Shown here: one piece after another, positions 4,910-5,212 of the stretch
Numbering within the stretch: position 1 is the stretch's first letter
Layout of the letters: the number at the start of each line of letters is the position of its first letter
NCBI GenBank assembly: GCA_021647805.1
Contig: JAKITZ010000179.1
Location: forward strand, 1 to 5,212
Reading direction: 5' to 3'
From: Robiginitomaculum sp.
GTDB lineage: Bacteria > Pseudomonadota > Alphaproteobacteria > Caulobacterales > Maricaulaceae
Length of the DNA stretch: 5,212 bases
Program-made: the position numbers and the translations under genes
Notes under the pieces: generated by a model
The model's database searches: none
What the model saw: only the letters and a program-made list of their open reading frames with translations
Told to the model about the DNA's origin: nothing

Positions 4910-5212
4910 TTGGATAGTTTTTTTCAGAGTTTGGCTCGTCTTGGTTCGTTGCGGCTTGCAGCGATAGTTGGGATAACTATTGGTGTCACCATTGCCTTGG
5001 TATTAATGTCCGCAGGTATTGGCAAAGCTGACAAGGCTCTTTTATATTCCGAACTTAGTTTAGTAGAAGCTGGTGCGATCACCACTAAATTAGAACAAAT
5101 GGGTGTGAAGTATGAACTTCGCAGTGGCGGAACAGCGGTATTTGTTGAACGTAAGAAGTTACAAACTTCAAAAATGACACTGGCTGCAGAAAATTTGCCT
5201 AGCTCTGGCAGT
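4910..5212 (+). CDS. fliF: Flagellar MS-ring protein FliF, 3' end outside the window
   Basis: FliF forms the MS ring in the inner membrane, the first structure of the flagellar basal body and the mount for the FliG rotor and the export gate. 101 N-terminal residues are visible. Residues about 14-37 form the first membrane helix (LRLAAIVGITIGVTIALVLM and on). The conserved YscJ/FliF domain follows: LLYSELSLVEAGAITTKLEQ (44-63), MGVKYELRSGGTAVFVE (64-80) and LAAENLPSSGS at the edge. The start is TTG at 4910: a TAG lies in frame at 4895-4897, no ATG or GTG occurs between them, and the next in-frame ATG (5006) lies at the end of the membrane helix. The Shine-Dalgarno sequence is poor (GCGGG about eight bases upstream). 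The gene runs off the right edge; fliG and other basal-body genes would be expected next. Confidence 0.94.
   Translation, partial: MDSFFQSLARLGSLRLAAIVGITIGVTIALVLMSAGIGKADKALLYSELSLVEAGAITTKLEQMGVKYELRSGGTAVFVERKKLQTSKMTLAAENLPSSGS

Overview
This window is a stretch of a flagellar gene locus from an alphaproteobacterium. All recognisable genes lie on the + strand. The order is the C-terminal part of fliK, flgD (hook cap), flgE (hook), sciP (DUF1153, small CtrA inhibitor), an FkbM-family methyltransferase gene, and the start of fliF (MS ring). SciP is a protein known from alphaproteobacteria. Hook genes followed by sciP and then fliF recall, from memory, the arrangement around sciP in Caulobacter and its stalked or hyphomonad relatives. 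The DNA is clearly AT-leaning for that group, so a lower-GC marine member is plausible. That placement is inference, not read from a marker gene.

Region by region: positions 1-1185 are fliK, cut by the left edge, with a long Q/S/A/V/P-rich low-complexity part and a typical C-terminal Flg_hook domain. flgD follows after an 8-base gap, with its ribosome binding site overlapping the fliK stop, so the two are almost certainly co-transcribed. flgE follows after 98 bases with a strong AAAAGGAG ribosome binding site. It ends in a long hairpin (3353-3400) that should work as a terminator and closes the hook block. sciP lies after a 182-base gap. A second long hairpin (3838-3869) separates sciP from the methyltransferase gene, which has no visible Shine-Dalgarno sequence. 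A 213-base AT-rich gap with a near-consensus CtrA box leads to fliF, which must start at TTG and runs off the right edge.

How the genes work together: FliF builds the membrane base of the flagellum. FlgE polymerises under the FlgD cap to form the hook. FliK measures the hook and switches the export apparatus to filament export. SciP in Caulobacter switches off CtrA-activated promoters, and a CtrA-like box sits before fliF, so this locus carries both the structural genes and a piece of the cell-cycle logic that may time them. The methyltransferase is the least expected member. Its family methylates sugars or other small groups, and its target here cannot be read from sequence.

I did not find a clearly new biological system. 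The points most worth a second look are the FkbM gene inside the flagellar/SciP block, the hairpin directly before its start codon, and the possible CtrA-SciP-fliF loop.
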